Shown here: positions 8,259-16,159 of the stretch, piece after piece
Numbering within the stretch: the first letter of the stretch is position 1
Layout of the letters: every line of letters begins with the position of its first letter
Assembly: GCA_964540655.1 (NCBI GenBank)
Contig: CAZINR010000001.1
Span: 11,461-75,460 of the forward strand
DNA from: CAZQBY01 sp964540655
Lineage (GTDB): Archaea > Altiarchaeota > Altiarchaeia > JAFGQM01
DNA: 64,000 nucleotides
Direction: 5' to 3'
Notes under the pieces: generated by a model
The model's input: only the letters and a program-made list of their open reading frames with translations
Told to the model about the DNA's origin: nothing
The model's database searches: none
Translations under genes and position numbers: made by a program

Positions 8259-9575
8259 TCAGAACTTCGTGACTATTATCTTGTCCTTCGGAGCTTTGAG
8301 ATTACCGGCAGTCGTTATGCCCACCAGATATTTGCAGCCCTTGGCCAGCTCAAGTATCTCGTTGGTTATTATGTCATCGATTACCAGCGCATTGGCCTTC
8401 TTCAGGTCCTTTTCCTTCTTGAGGGCGTCCAGGCTGACCTTCTTGATGTCCTTGAACTTGTCGTCAAGCAGAAGCGCCTCGTTCTTTATGTCGCTCAGCT
8501 TCTCGAGCAGCATGCCGGATTCCGAAGGCTTTTTGGCTTCCTCCGCGCTCCCGGAAGCTGAGCTGCCCCGCGAGGGCCTGCTTCTCGAAGGCCGGTCCTT
8601 CTCGGATGAGCGGCTGCTCCTCTTCCTCGAGCTGTCCCGGCTGCTCCTCTTCCTCGAGCTGCTCTTGGACCTGGACGAGCTCTTCCTGTCGGAGCGCTCC
8701 TTGCGCGAGTCCCGGTCTGAAGAGGGCGGCTTACTCGAACCGCCGCCTTCCATCTCCTTGAAGACCTCATCGGCCGGCTTCTTCCTTCGCAGGGCCATTA
8801 TCACATCCTTCCTGCTAAGGCCCTCGACTTCACGCCCGGGCGGCGCCTTGGCGATGCTCTCGATTTTAATCCCGGCATTCCTCAGGGATTTGAGTATCAA
8901 CTCTCCGCCGCGGTCTCCGTCAACGAATGCCGTGACCGACTTGCCCCTTGCCACATCCGTTATCTCGTTCGGTATCTTTATTCCGCCCACGGCCACCCCG
9001 TTCTTTATTCCGTTCCTCAGGAGGTTCAGAACGTCGGCTCTGCCCTCCACGATTATTATGTTGTCGCTGCTCTCCACAGCAGGACCGGCGTCCAAGCCCT
9101 TCACTGTGGTTATGTGGCCTCCGCGTATATCCTCCCTCAGCTCCTCGCTTATCTCCTTGGCGTCCGGGAGTTCGGTCGACATGAAGGTCTTCAGTATCTC
9201 CCTCGCCCGGTCGACTATGTCCTTCCTTTTTTCCTCTCTGACGTCCTCAACGAGGCTTATCTTGAACGTGGCATCGCAAGGGCCTATCCTGCTTATGGTC
9301 TCCACAGCGGCTGCGATTATGGATGTCGCAACCATGTCAAGGCTGGAAGGTATGGTCACTTTGACCTGGGTTTTGCCCCCTTTGCCCTTCAGGGTGGCAT
9401 CTATCCTGCCTATCCTGCCGGACTTCTGCAATTCTCTCAAATCCAAATCTTCCCCTAAAAGCCCCTCGGTCTGTCCGAATATAGCCCCGATAAGGTCGGG
9501 CTTCTCGACAAGTCCGTTGGCTTCCGCTTCAGCGTGTATTACGTATTTTATTATATCCACAGGTGCTTTGCTCAT
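8259..9575 (-). CDS. dnaG: Archaeal DnaG-type primase with Arg/Ser-rich linker
   Basis: 438-residue archaeal DnaG homologue, a TOPRIM-domain primase also found with the archaeal exosome. The N-terminal domain (VDIIKYVIHAEAEANGLVEK, then GQTEGLLGEDLDLRELQ) is typical. The TOPRIM core shows IIIVEGRADVLNLL (residues 173-186) and VDGDRGGELI (218-227). Residues about 279-343 form a linker of Arg, Ser and Lys dipeptides like SR-protein tails; it contains a 24-base direct repeat in the DNA (8611-8634, 8638-8661). The conserved C-terminal domain follows. The gene is downstream of the DUF167 gene (13-nt gap) with a GGAG ribosome-binding site before its ATG. Confidence 0.93.
   Translation of the reverse strand: MSKAPVDIIKYVIHAEAEANGLVEKPDLIGAIFGQTEGLLGEDLDLRELQKSGRIGRIDATLKGKGGKTQVKVTIPSSLDMVATSIIAAAVETISRIGPCDATFKISLVEDVREEKRKDIVDRAREILKTFMSTELPDAKEISEELREDIRGGHITTVKGLDAGPAVESSDNIIIVEGRADVLNLLRNGIKNGVAVGGIKIPNEITDVARGKSVTAFVDGDRGGELILKSLRNAGIKIESIAKAPPGREVEGLSRKDVIMALRRKKPADEVFKEMEGGGSSKPPSSDRDSRKERSDRKSSSRSKSSSRKRSSRDSSRKRSSRSSEKDRPSRSRPSRGSSASGSAEEAKKPSESGMLLEKLSDIKNEALLLDDKFKDIKKVSLDALKKEKDLKKANALVIDDIITNEILELAKGCKYLVGITTAGNLKAPKDKIIVTKF
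8611..8661. repeat. 24-base direct repeat inside dnaG
   Basis: Two identical 24-base copies (8611-8634 and 8638-8661), offset by 27 bases, that is nine codons, encode the Arg/Ser-rich repeats of the DnaG linker. The in-frame spacing suggests the linker grew by slippage or short tandem duplication. Confidence 0.8.
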
Positions 9576-9588
9576 TTTGATTTCTCCT

Positions 9589-9891
9589 TTAAAGTGTCTT
9601 TTGTTTTTTCAATGTGTCCGACACTTCTTTCAGGGTTGCGCCGAGAATCAGGATTTGCTTATCCCTGGACTTCGCACCAGTTGACAAGACGACTTCCTTC
9701 CCGAAAAGGGAATTGAAAAAATCTAACAACGAACGATTGGCCCTGCCTTTATCCGCGGGCTCTGACGTCTTGAACCTGATTGATTTTTTCCAGTTATCAT
9801 ATCCATCGAGAGCGGTCTTGGAAGCGCCGGGCACGACCCGGAGCCTCATCACCACCCCATCCTCGACTTCCCTTAAAGCATCAAACATCAT
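9589..9891 (-). CDS. DUF167 / UPF0235 (YggU-like) protein
   Basis: About 100 residues with the family pattern: MRLRVVPGASKTAL near the N-terminus, then SEPADKGRANRSLLDFF and VVLSTGAKSRDKQILILG. Members are small alpha/beta proteins of unknown role. Starts are ATG 9891 or 9888 (a TTG at 9900 is also in frame). The ATG at 9891 overlaps the TGA of a possible 35-codon ORF upstream (ATGA). dnaG follows 13 nt downstream, so the two are probably co-transcribed. Confidence 0.88.
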   Translation of the reverse strand: MMFDALREVEDGVVMRLRVVPGASKTALDGYDNWKKSIRFKTSEPADKGRANRSLLDFFNSLFGKEVVLSTGAKSRDKQILILGATLKEVSDTLKKQKTL

Positions 9892-9995
9892 AAAGCGCAA
9901 AAAGCGCCGTTAGCTTGATGCCTCCCGTAAATCCCGATCTCATCGTGCGCGAACGCGCTCTTGACCGAGTTGACCCTCGGGAGGCTGTATCGCAC
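9888..9995 (-). CDS. Possible 35-residue ORF overlapping the DUF167 start
   Basis: A GTG at 9995 opens 35 codons ending in a TGA that overlaps the DUF167 ATG. Third codon positions are mostly G or C, as in neighbouring genes. A TATAAAG element lies about 28 bp before the GTG, suitable for a leaderless message. I recognise no family. The same stretch holds an 8-bp inverted repeat (9920-9985), so it could instead be a structured RNA. Weak call. Confidence 0.35.
   Translation of the reverse strand: MRYSLPRVNSVKSAFAHDEIGIYGRHQANGAFCAL
9920..9985. repeat. 8-bp inverted repeat bracketing a 50-base loop (possible structured RNA)
   Basis: GCCTCCCG (9920-9927) pairs perfectly with CGGGAGGC (9978-9985). 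Inside lies a GCGC-GNNC-GCGC type hairpin (around 9946-9957 in + coordinates). Tested against a tRNA layout, it lacks a T-arm. It lies within the possible small ORF upstream of DUF167, downstream of a minus-strand TATA-like element. Confidence 0.35.
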
Positions 9996-10142
9996 CGTGT
10001 TGTGAATCCTTCATCTTTATACGCAGCAGAAATCAGGATTACGCCCCAATGCGATGTTTAAATTGCGGTTAGTGCTTTAAAAAGGGATATTTAAGGCAAA
10101 ATCACTAAATAAATTTTAAATAACCCTCCCAGTAACATAAAT

Positions 10143-10538
10143 ATGAATAAAATCATCGCTGCGTTTATCATATTCTTAATCATCATAGCTTTGCTTGTTC
10201 TACTCATCCCGACCCCTTTAAATAACAAAGATGCAGTGGCCTTTACTATGAAAGACGTATCTGGCAATAAGACGATAATGTCCAAACTCCCATTAGATGC
10301 TGCATCGGCAAGGAGTGTAGCAGAAGAGGTCATAACCGTGATGGATCAGCCAGATTATAGGTGGGAATGCTTGCTTTTTGATTCCGCAGAAAAAAGAGTT
10401 GATGCACGAAACGGGAAGGAATTTTGGTCAGTCGGGTTTAGATGTAACGATGAATGTAACACTAAGTTTATTAATTGTGCGGCAGCAGTAATGATTGAAG
10501 AAAAAACTCGCGAAGTGTCAGTCGCCTTTCCAGACTGA
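10143..10538 (+). CDS. Membrane-anchored orphan protein, AT-rich
   Basis: 131 residues. The N-terminus is a single long hydrophobic helix (about residues 4-23, ending LLIPTP) after MNK, so the remaining 105 residues probably face outside the cell. The exported part has four cysteines (one in YRWECLLF, then FRCNDECNTKF and INCAAA), possibly disulfides. No family recognised. Both the gene and its upstream 100 bases are visibly AT-richer than their neighbours, with A/T-rich promoter-like sequence around 10110-10125. It stands alone, facing the purine operon. Confidence 0.6.
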   Translation: MNKIIAAFIIFLIIIALLVLLIPTPLNNKDAVAFTMKDVSGNKTIMSKLPLDAASARSVAEEVITVMDQPDYRWECLLFDSAEKRVDARNGKEFWSVGFRCNDECNTKFINCAAAVMIEEKTREVSVAFPD

Positions 10539-10545
10539 TTCTCCT

Positions 10546-10917
10546 TTACTCAATTATCTCGATTTCTTGGGGATTTCCAGTCCCGTCGTAGGCCGCCACG
10601 TCCTCTGCTCCCCGGTACGGGTACCCCAGAATCAGGTTGACGTTGCCGACCCTCGAGAACATCCGCAGGTCCGCGCGGCTGGGGCGGTTGCTGCCAGAAG
10701 GGTGGGAGTGGACCACGCCCACGGTCTTCGAGTCTATCGGCAGCATGTTCATGCGGAAGCTGGCGAATTTCCTGCCTTGGATGGTGCCGGGCAGCAATAG
10801 GACCTCCTTGATTCTGTTTCCCTCGCCCCTTATCATCGCCCCGAACTCGCTGGGGTATGCGGTGCGCGCGGCATGGAGCACGAGCTCCAGGACCCCGCGG
10901 GGTATCTGTATGGCCAT
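10546..10917 (-). CDS. JAMM/MPN metalloprotease-like protein
   Basis: 123 residues of the archaeal Mov34/MPN/PAD-1 fold. The zinc site is complete: a glutamate in AYPSEFGAMIRG and the JAMM motif HSHPSGSNRPSRADL (H-x-H-x7-S-x2-D). Relatives remove ubiquitin-like (SAMP) modifiers from proteins. It follows purL by 7 nt on the same strand, so it is probably transcribed with the purine genes; the functional link is unclear. The substrate cannot be read from the sequence. Confidence 0.85.
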   Translation of the reverse strand: MAIQIPRGVLELVLHAARTAYPSEFGAMIRGEGNRIKEVLLLPGTIQGRKFASFRMNMLPIDSKTVGVVHSHPSGSNRPSRADLRMFSRVGNVNLILGYPYRGAEDVAAYDGTGNPQEIEIIE

Positions 10918-10924
10918 GATGCGC

Positions 10925-13084
10925 CTATATGAGCAGCTCTTCCAGCCCCTTCTCCCAGAGCTCTCTGGCCTCGTCGAGTTCTACGGAGAACTTCCCATAG
11001 GAGAGCTTGACTCCTCCGACCTCGCCGATTGCCTGGGCCTTGATGCCGGCATCTTCTGCGGCCTCCAGGACGCTCTCAGCCTCTTTTGCCGTAACCACGA
11101 AACGGGCGTTGGATTCCGAGAAGAGCCTCTCAGCATCGCTGATTTTCTCGCCCATCTTCGAGACGTCGGCGTGGAAGCCTACGTCTCCCCGGAACGCCAT
11201 CAGCGCGAGGCCGACGGCCAGCCCGCCCTTGGACAAATCATGAGCCGCGTTGATTTTTTTGTTTTTGATTAATGAGATGACAAGACCGTTCGTCTTCTTC
11301 TCCGTTTTGAAATCCACCTTCGGCGCGTCGCCCAGGTCGGCCTTTGTTTCCCCTATCAGGACAATTGCATCGCCCTCGTCCTTGAGGCCCATGGTCGTGA
11401 GGTTCTCCATCCGCAGCTTGCCCAGGACCGTCACGATTGGCGACGGCTCTATGGGCTCGCCGTCCGACTCGTTGTAGAAGCTGACGTTGCCCGAGACCAC
11501 GGGGATTTTGTAAGATTCCAGCCCCTCGGCCAGCCCCTCGACGGCCACCTTGAACTGCCAGAAGGCCTTGGGCTTCTCTGGGTTGCCGAAGTTCAGGCAG
11601 TCCACCGCCGCCAGCGGCTCCGCACCCATAGCGGTTATGTTCCTCACCGCCTCCGCGAGCGCCTCTTTGGCCCCCTCGCGCGGGTCTATCGAGCAGTGGG
11701 CGGAATTGCAGCCTATGCCTAGAGCCGCCCCTTCCTTGTCGGTTATCCTGAGCACCGCTCCGTCCTGGCCCGGTTTGACTGCCGTTCTGGTCTGCACCTC
11801 GTGGTCGTACTGCCGATATATCCAACGCTTCGAGGCGATGTTCGGCTCCTTCAGGAGCTTCAGGAAGAAGTCTCGCATATCCGAGACTTTCGGCTTCTCG
11901 ACCTTCGGCCGTTCCTTAGGTTCGAATTCCCTGTCGAACAGGGGACCATCGGTGAGCATGTGAGTCGGCAGGTCGACCATGGGCTTGCCCTTCCGGGTTA
12001 TCACATACCTTCCGTCGTCCGTTACCACTCCCACGCGTGAATGCAGGACGTCCCATTTGTCGAGGATTCTCTCAACCTCTTCTTCTCGCCCCTTCTTGAC
12101 TATCAGCATCATGCGCTCTTGAGTCTCCGACAGCAGAATCTCCCACGGCTCCATGCCCGCTTCCCTCAGCGGAATCTTCTCTAGCTTTATTCGCGCCCCC
12201 ATGCCGCCCTTGTGGACGATTTCGGAAGTCGCGCAGGTGAAGCCCCCGCCGCCCAGGTCCTTGCAGCCCGCGTAGGCATCTGTGGTTCTGAAGATCTCCA
12301 TGAACGAGTCAATCAGAAGCTTCTCGGAGAACGGATCTTCTATCTGGACCGCGGGTCTCGACTCCTCCTCGCTCTCGCTGCTCAGCTCCTCCGAGGCGAA
12401 GGTGACGCCGTGTATCCCGTCCCTGCCCGTCTTGCTGCCGATGAGCATCATGGTGTCGCCGGCGTTGGGGGCTATGCCCCTCACGATGTTGCCCTGCTCA
12501 ACCAGGCCCACGCAGACCACGTTGACCAGCGGGTTCTTGTTGAAGCTCTTGTGGAACTCCGCCTCGCCGCCTACAGTCGGCACGCCGATGCAGTTGCCGT
12601 AATCTGCGATACCTTTGATTATGTTCTCGAACAGATACTTGGACCGCTCGTGCTTCTTTATGTCCCCTAGCCTCAGCGGGTCCAGGCAGGCTATCGGCAT
12701 CGCGCCCTTGGAGATTATGTCCCTGACTATGCCGCCTATTCCGGTCGCCGCCCCGGCCACGGGCTCGATGGCGGAGGGGTGGTTGTGCGATTCCATGCCT
12801 ATGGCGATGCCGTACTTGTCGTCGAATCTGACTATCCCGCAGTCGTCGCCCACGCCCATCAGGACGTTCTCGCCCTCGGTGGGGAAGAGCTTGAGGTATT
12901 TCCTGCTGGACTTGTAGGCGCAGTGCTCGGACCACATGACGTCTATCATCGCCCACTCCGTGGCATTCGGCTCCCTGCCGAGGCGCTTCCTCGCGAGGGC
13001 TATCTCCTCGTCGCTGAGCGCGACGTTCGGCCTTTCCTTCTTGCCCTCTTCACATCCCCAACAGGCCTTTTCTTCCTCGGTCAT
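10925..13084 (-). CDS. purL: Phosphoribosylformylglycinamidine synthase subunit II
   Basis: 719-residue small-type PurL, the ATP-dependent synthase subunit that works with PurQ and PurS in the fourth step of purine synthesis. It has the length of archaeal and Gram-positive PurL. Visible: MWSEHCAYKSSRKYL, the glycine-rich GVGDDCGIV, MESHNHPSAIEP, GGIVRDIISKGA, and in the second half LNFGNPEKPKAFWQF and AHDLSKGGLAVGLA. ATG overlaps the purQ stop by 4 nt. The operon order is purB-purS-purQ-purL-JAMM protein. Confidence 0.97.
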   Translation of the reverse strand: MTEEEKACWGCEEGKKERPNVALSDEEIALARKRLGREPNATEWAMIDVMWSEHCAYKSSRKYLKLFPTEGENVLMGVGDDCGIVRFDDKYGIAIGMESHNHPSAIEPVAGAATGIGGIVRDIISKGAMPIACLDPLRLGDIKKHERSKYLFENIIKGIADYGNCIGVPTVGGEAEFHKSFNKNPLVNVVCVGLVEQGNIVRGIAPNAGDTMMLIGSKTGRDGIHGVTFASEELSSESEEESRPAVQIEDPFSEKLLIDSFMEIFRTTDAYAGCKDLGGGGFTCATSEIVHKGGMGARIKLEKIPLREAGMEPWEILLSETQERMMLIVKKGREEEVERILDKWDVLHSRVGVVTDDGRYVITRKGKPMVDLPTHMLTDGPLFDREFEPKERPKVEKPKVSDMRDFFLKLLKEPNIASKRWIYRQYDHEVQTRTAVKPGQDGAVLRITDKEGAALGIGCNSAHCSIDPREGAKEALAEAVRNITAMGAEPLAAVDCLNFGNPEKPKAFWQFKVAVEGLAEGLESYKIPVVSGNVSFYNESDGEPIEPSPIVTVLGKLRMENLTTMGLKDEGDAIVLIGETKADLGDAPKVDFKTEKKTNGLVISLIKNKKINAAHDLSKGGLAVGLALMAFRGDVGFHADVSKMGEKISDAERLFSESNARFVVTAKEAESVLEAAEDAGIKAQAIGEVGGVKLSYGKFSVELDEARELWEKGLEELLI

Positions 13085-13746
13085 CTTGATTCTATGTACT
13101 CCACCATCGCCTCGAATATGCGTCGCCCGTCGGTACCGCCCAGCACCTTTTCGGATGCCCTCTCCGGGTGCGGCATGAGGCCCAGGACGTTGCCCTCTTC
13201 ATTCACCACTCCGGCTATGTCGTCCACCGAGCCGTTGGGGTTGTCGCGGTAGCGGAAGGCTATCTGGTCGTTGTCCTGCATCCTCTTGAGCGTCTTCTCA
13301 TCGCAGTAATACCTCCCCTCTCCGTGGGCTACCGGCATGCGTATCTTCTCGTTCTTTTTGTATTTCTTGGTGAACACGCTGCTCTCGTTGGCCACATCCA
13401 GGTCGACCCACTTGCAGATGAACTTGACGTTGGTGTTCCTTGTAAGCGCCCCCGGCAGCAGGCCGGAGTCGCACAACACCTGGAACCCGTTGCAGATGCC
13501 GAGAACCGGCTTGCCCTCAGATGCCATGGCCTTGACCTGCTCCATGACCGGCATCTTGGCGGCTATCGCTCCCGCGCGCAGATGGTCTCCATAGGAGAAC
13601 CCGCCCGGGACCACCAGCCCGTCCAGCCCAGACAAATCCTGGTTCTTGAAGAAGATTAGCTTGGCTTCGGTCCTGACTACGTCTGCCAGCGCGCGCATGA
13701 CGTCCATGTCGCAGTTGCTGCCCGGGAATTGAAGAACCCCTATCAT
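13081..13746 (-). CDS. purQ: Phosphoribosylformylglycinamidine synthase subunit I (glutaminase)
   Basis: 221-residue class I glutamine amidotransferase that supplies ammonia to PurL. The N-terminus IGVLQFPGSNCDMD, the nucleophile cysteine in VLGICNGFQVL and the catalytic His/Glu in LMPHPERASE form the triad. Its stop overlaps the purL start (ATGA), giving coupled translation of the two subunits; purS ends 24 nt upstream. Confidence 0.97.
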   Translation of the reverse strand: MIGVLQFPGSNCDMDVMRALADVVRTEAKLIFFKNQDLSGLDGLVVPGGFSYGDHLRAGAIAAKMPVMEQVKAMASEGKPVLGICNGFQVLCDSGLLPGALTRNTNVKFICKWVDLDVANESSVFTKKYKKNEKIRMPVAHGEGRYYCDEKTLKRMQDNDQIAFRYRDNPNGSVDDIAGVVNEEGNVLGLMPHPERASEKVLGGTDGRRIFEAMVEYIESR

Positions 13747-13770
13747 TTGTTGAAACTCATTGGACCTATT

Positions 13771-14019
13771 TTATCCGACGGTTATCTTGTAGTCCTCGAT
13801 GACCGGATTGACCAGAATACGCCTGCACATCTCGTCCGCCTGCTTCTCCGCCTCTTTGGCCGACGGCGCATCCACCTTCATGAGGAAGACTCGCTTGGTG
13901 TCGAACCCCGAGACGTTCTTGTAGCCCAGCAGGTTCAGGCTCCTCTCTATGGTCTTGGCCTCCGGGTTCAGCAGCCCGTCCTTCAGCTTCACAATTATCT
14001 CTACGTCCTGTTTCATCAT
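13771..14019 (-). CDS. purS: Phosphoribosylformylglycinamidine synthase subunit PurS
   Basis: About 82 residues; the small bridging subunit of the PurLQS complex. The pattern EIIVKLKDGLLNPEAKTIERSL at the start and the ILVNPVIEDYKI end are typical. Starts at ATG 14019 or 14016, preceded by a run of five G; the upstream in-frame TTG at 14028 is less likely. Position between purB and purQ supports the call. Confidence 0.93.
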   Translation of the reverse strand: MMKQDVEIIVKLKDGLLNPEAKTIERSLNLLGYKNVSGFDTKRVFLMKVDAPSAKEAEKQADEMCRRILVNPVIEDYKITVG

Positions 14020-14076
14020 TGCCCCCAAGGAGTTTAAGTTATTTTGACTATGTTAAAAAAGCAAACTTAAAGAGAG

Positions 14077-15417
14077 TCAGCTCAGCCTCTTCACGACTCT
14101 CTCGACCTGCCCCACGGACGTCCCCACGTACCTCTCCGGGTCCATGGCCTCCTCGAGCTCTTTCTGCGAGAGCAGCTTCATGACCTCGGGGTCGTCCTCC
14201 AGGACGTCGATGAACAGCTCGCCCGTCTCGTAGACCCTCATGGCATTCTTGCGCACCAGCTCGTGTGCCTCCTGCCGGCCCATGCCCTTGTCCACAAGGG
14301 TCACCATCAGCTTCTCAGCCATTATCAAACCGTGTGTGAAGTCCAGGTTCCTCTTGATGTTCTCTGGCTTGAACTCCAGGTTCCTGAGGACATCGATGCT
14401 CTTGATGAGTATGTAGTCCGCGAGTATGCAGGCCTCTGGGATTATCACCCTCTCTGGCGAGGAGTTGGTCAAATCGCGCTCATGCCACAGCGGTATGTTG
14501 TCCATGGCCGCGAAGGCGTTGGCCTTGATTATGCGGCTTAAACCGCAGATGCGCTCGCACATTATGGGGTTGCGCTTGTGCGGCATGGTCGAAGAGCCGA
14601 CCTGATTGCCCTTCTTGAAGCCCTCGGCCACCTCGTCGATTTCAGTGCGCTGCAGGTTCCTGATTTCCGTGTTTATCTTGTTGAGAGTCTCGCCGATGAG
14701 CGCGAGGTTGAAGACGAACTCAGCATGGCGGTCGCGCTGAATGACTTGGTTGGAGACGTTGACAGACTCGAGCTCGAGATACTCCATCACCAGCTTTTGT
14801 ATCTCCATAGCCTTCGGCCCTAAGGCGGCCTGCGTCCCGACGGCCCCGGTCATCTGCCCCACGAGTATGCGCGGCTTGTACCCCTTGAGACGGTCGATGT
14901 GTCGCTGGACCTCCTCGGCGTAGATGGCGAACTTGAGGCCGTAGGTGGTCGGCACCGCGTGTTGCGCGTGCGTCCTGCCTATGCACACGGTCTTCTTGTG
15001 CTTGTCCGCGAGCTCCACGAGTATCTTCCGCAAATCGTACAGGTCCTGTTCAAGGAATTTGATGAAATCCCTGAGCTGGAGCGCGAGCGAGGTGTCCATG
15101 ATGTCCGCGGACGTGGCGCCCAGATGGATGTATTTTCCGGCATCGCCCTCGCACTGCTCTGAGTAAGCCTTGACCATAGCCATCAAGTCGTGGTTTATCT
15201 GGGCCTCTATCTCCTTGACCCTCTTAACTGTGACATATTTAGTGGAGCATTTCCTCTCGACCTCTTTGGCCGCGGACTTGGGGATGTTGCCGACCTCTGA
15301 GTGCGCCTTCACCAGTGCGCACTCGACGTCCATGAGCCGCTGCAGCTTGTTCTCCTCGTCGAAGATGTCTTTAACCTCCTTCCGCCCATACCGGTTGTCT
15401 ATAGGATGTATCGCCAT
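14077..15417 (-). CDS. purB: Adenylosuccinate lyase
   Basis: 446-residue fumarase/aspartase superfamily enzyme that releases fumarate from SAICAR and adenylosuccinate in purine synthesis. Diagnostic stretches are HLGATSADIMDTSLALQLRD, GRTHAQHAVPTTYGLKFA, and the signature loop GSSTMPHKRNPI. The upstream region has a TTATAA element 27 bp before the ATG and a GGGGA ribosome-binding site, so this is probably the first gene of the purB-S-Q-L operon. Confidence 0.97.
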   Translation of the reverse strand: MAIHPIDNRYGRKEVKDIFDEENKLQRLMDVECALVKAHSEVGNIPKSAAKEVERKCSTKYVTVKRVKEIEAQINHDLMAMVKAYSEQCEGDAGKYIHLGATSADIMDTSLALQLRDFIKFLEQDLYDLRKILVELADKHKKTVCIGRTHAQHAVPTTYGLKFAIYAEEVQRHIDRLKGYKPRILVGQMTGAVGTQAALGPKAMEIQKLVMEYLELESVNVSNQVIQRDRHAEFVFNLALIGETLNKINTEIRNLQRTEIDEVAEGFKKGNQVGSSTMPHKRNPIMCERICGLSRIIKANAFAAMDNIPLWHERDLTNSSPERVIIPEACILADYILIKSIDVLRNLEFKPENIKRNLDFTHGLIMAEKLMVTLVDKGMGRQEAHELVRKNAMRVYETGELFIDVLEDDPEVMKLLSQKELEEAMDPERYVGTSVGQVERVVKRLS

Positions 15418-15497
15418 TTTCCCCTTATCTCACCCGCATTATAATTAGAAGGGGAAGGGACTTAAAAAGAGACTTTAGGTTATTTTTAGAGGCGGAC

Positions 15498-16100
15498 TTA
15501 TACACCCTTCTTTCTAGGCTTTCTTTTCCTTTTCAGCGGAGCCTTCAGGAGCTTCTCTATGGTGGTGTCTATCTCGCCGAGTTCCCTTTCCACCTCGCCT
15601 TCCCGCTTCTTGACCCAGCTAAGCTTCTTCCTGACTAAGGGGCTCTTCTTCTTGAAGCCTGAGAGCTTCCCCTCCAGCCGCTTCAGCTCTTGGTCTTCAT
15701 TACTAAGCGCGTTCCTCACCTTGGACAAGCGGTTGACCTCTTTCATCCGCGACAGCTTGGCTCTCTCCAGCTCCTCTATCTCCTTTCTGGCTTCCCTGTC
15801 CATCTCGGCGATTCTCTTGGCCATCTCCCGCTCGGCCTCCCTCCGCTTTGCCTCGCTGCCCTTGATTGCAGATTCCACTCCCTTGGCATGCGCTACGGAT
15901 TCGGGCTTGTGCGCGGTAGAGTAGTGTTCGTGAGCCCGGTGGAACCATTCCCTCCCCTTGCGTGTGCCTATAGTTATGAACGTGGCTTCCTCCCTCGCCC
16001 TCTTGCGTATCAGTTCGTTTATCTGCCTTGCGCTGGGGGCCTTTGCGCGGCTCTTGCGCGCGGTTGGATTGGTGTTCCGCTTTCTGGGTCTTCTCGGCAT
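15498..16100 (-). CDS. Basic coiled-coil orphan protein
   Basis: About 200 residues from the ATG at 16100. The N-terminus is MPRRPRKRNTNPTARKSR, then a segment with a FITIGTRKGREWFHRAHEHY patch, a long predicted coiled coil rich in Glu, Arg and Lys (roughly residues 85-180) and a Lys/Arg tail (LKRKRKPRKKG). Nucleic acid binding is plausible from charge alone. No family recognised. It resembles in style the other Arg-rich orphans of the window (24719, 30134, 37385, 52294). Confidence 0.55.
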   Translation of the reverse strand: MPRRPRKRNTNPTARKSRAKAPSARQINELIRKRAREEATFITIGTRKGREWFHRAHEHYSTAHKPESVAHAKGVESAIKGSEAKRREAEREMAKRIAEMDREARKEIEELERAKLSRMKEVNRLSKVRNALSNEDQELKRLEGKLSGFKKKSPLVRKKLSWVKKREGEVERELGEIDTTIEKLLKAPLKRKRKPRKKGV

Positions 16101-16159
16101 GATGCAATATTCTAGGGACAACCAATAAATGTTTATTACTGACCTTTCGTAATTATCCC

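Noticed and set aside
8269..9684. 471-codon open frame on the plus strand
   Set aside because: Antisense shadow of dnaG; Leu/Ser-rich composition arises from the complementary Arg/Lys/Glu codons.
9920..9985. tRNA suggested by an 8-bp terminal stem
   Set aside because: The 17 bases before the 3' strand cannot form a T-arm, and no tRNA D-arm pattern is present.
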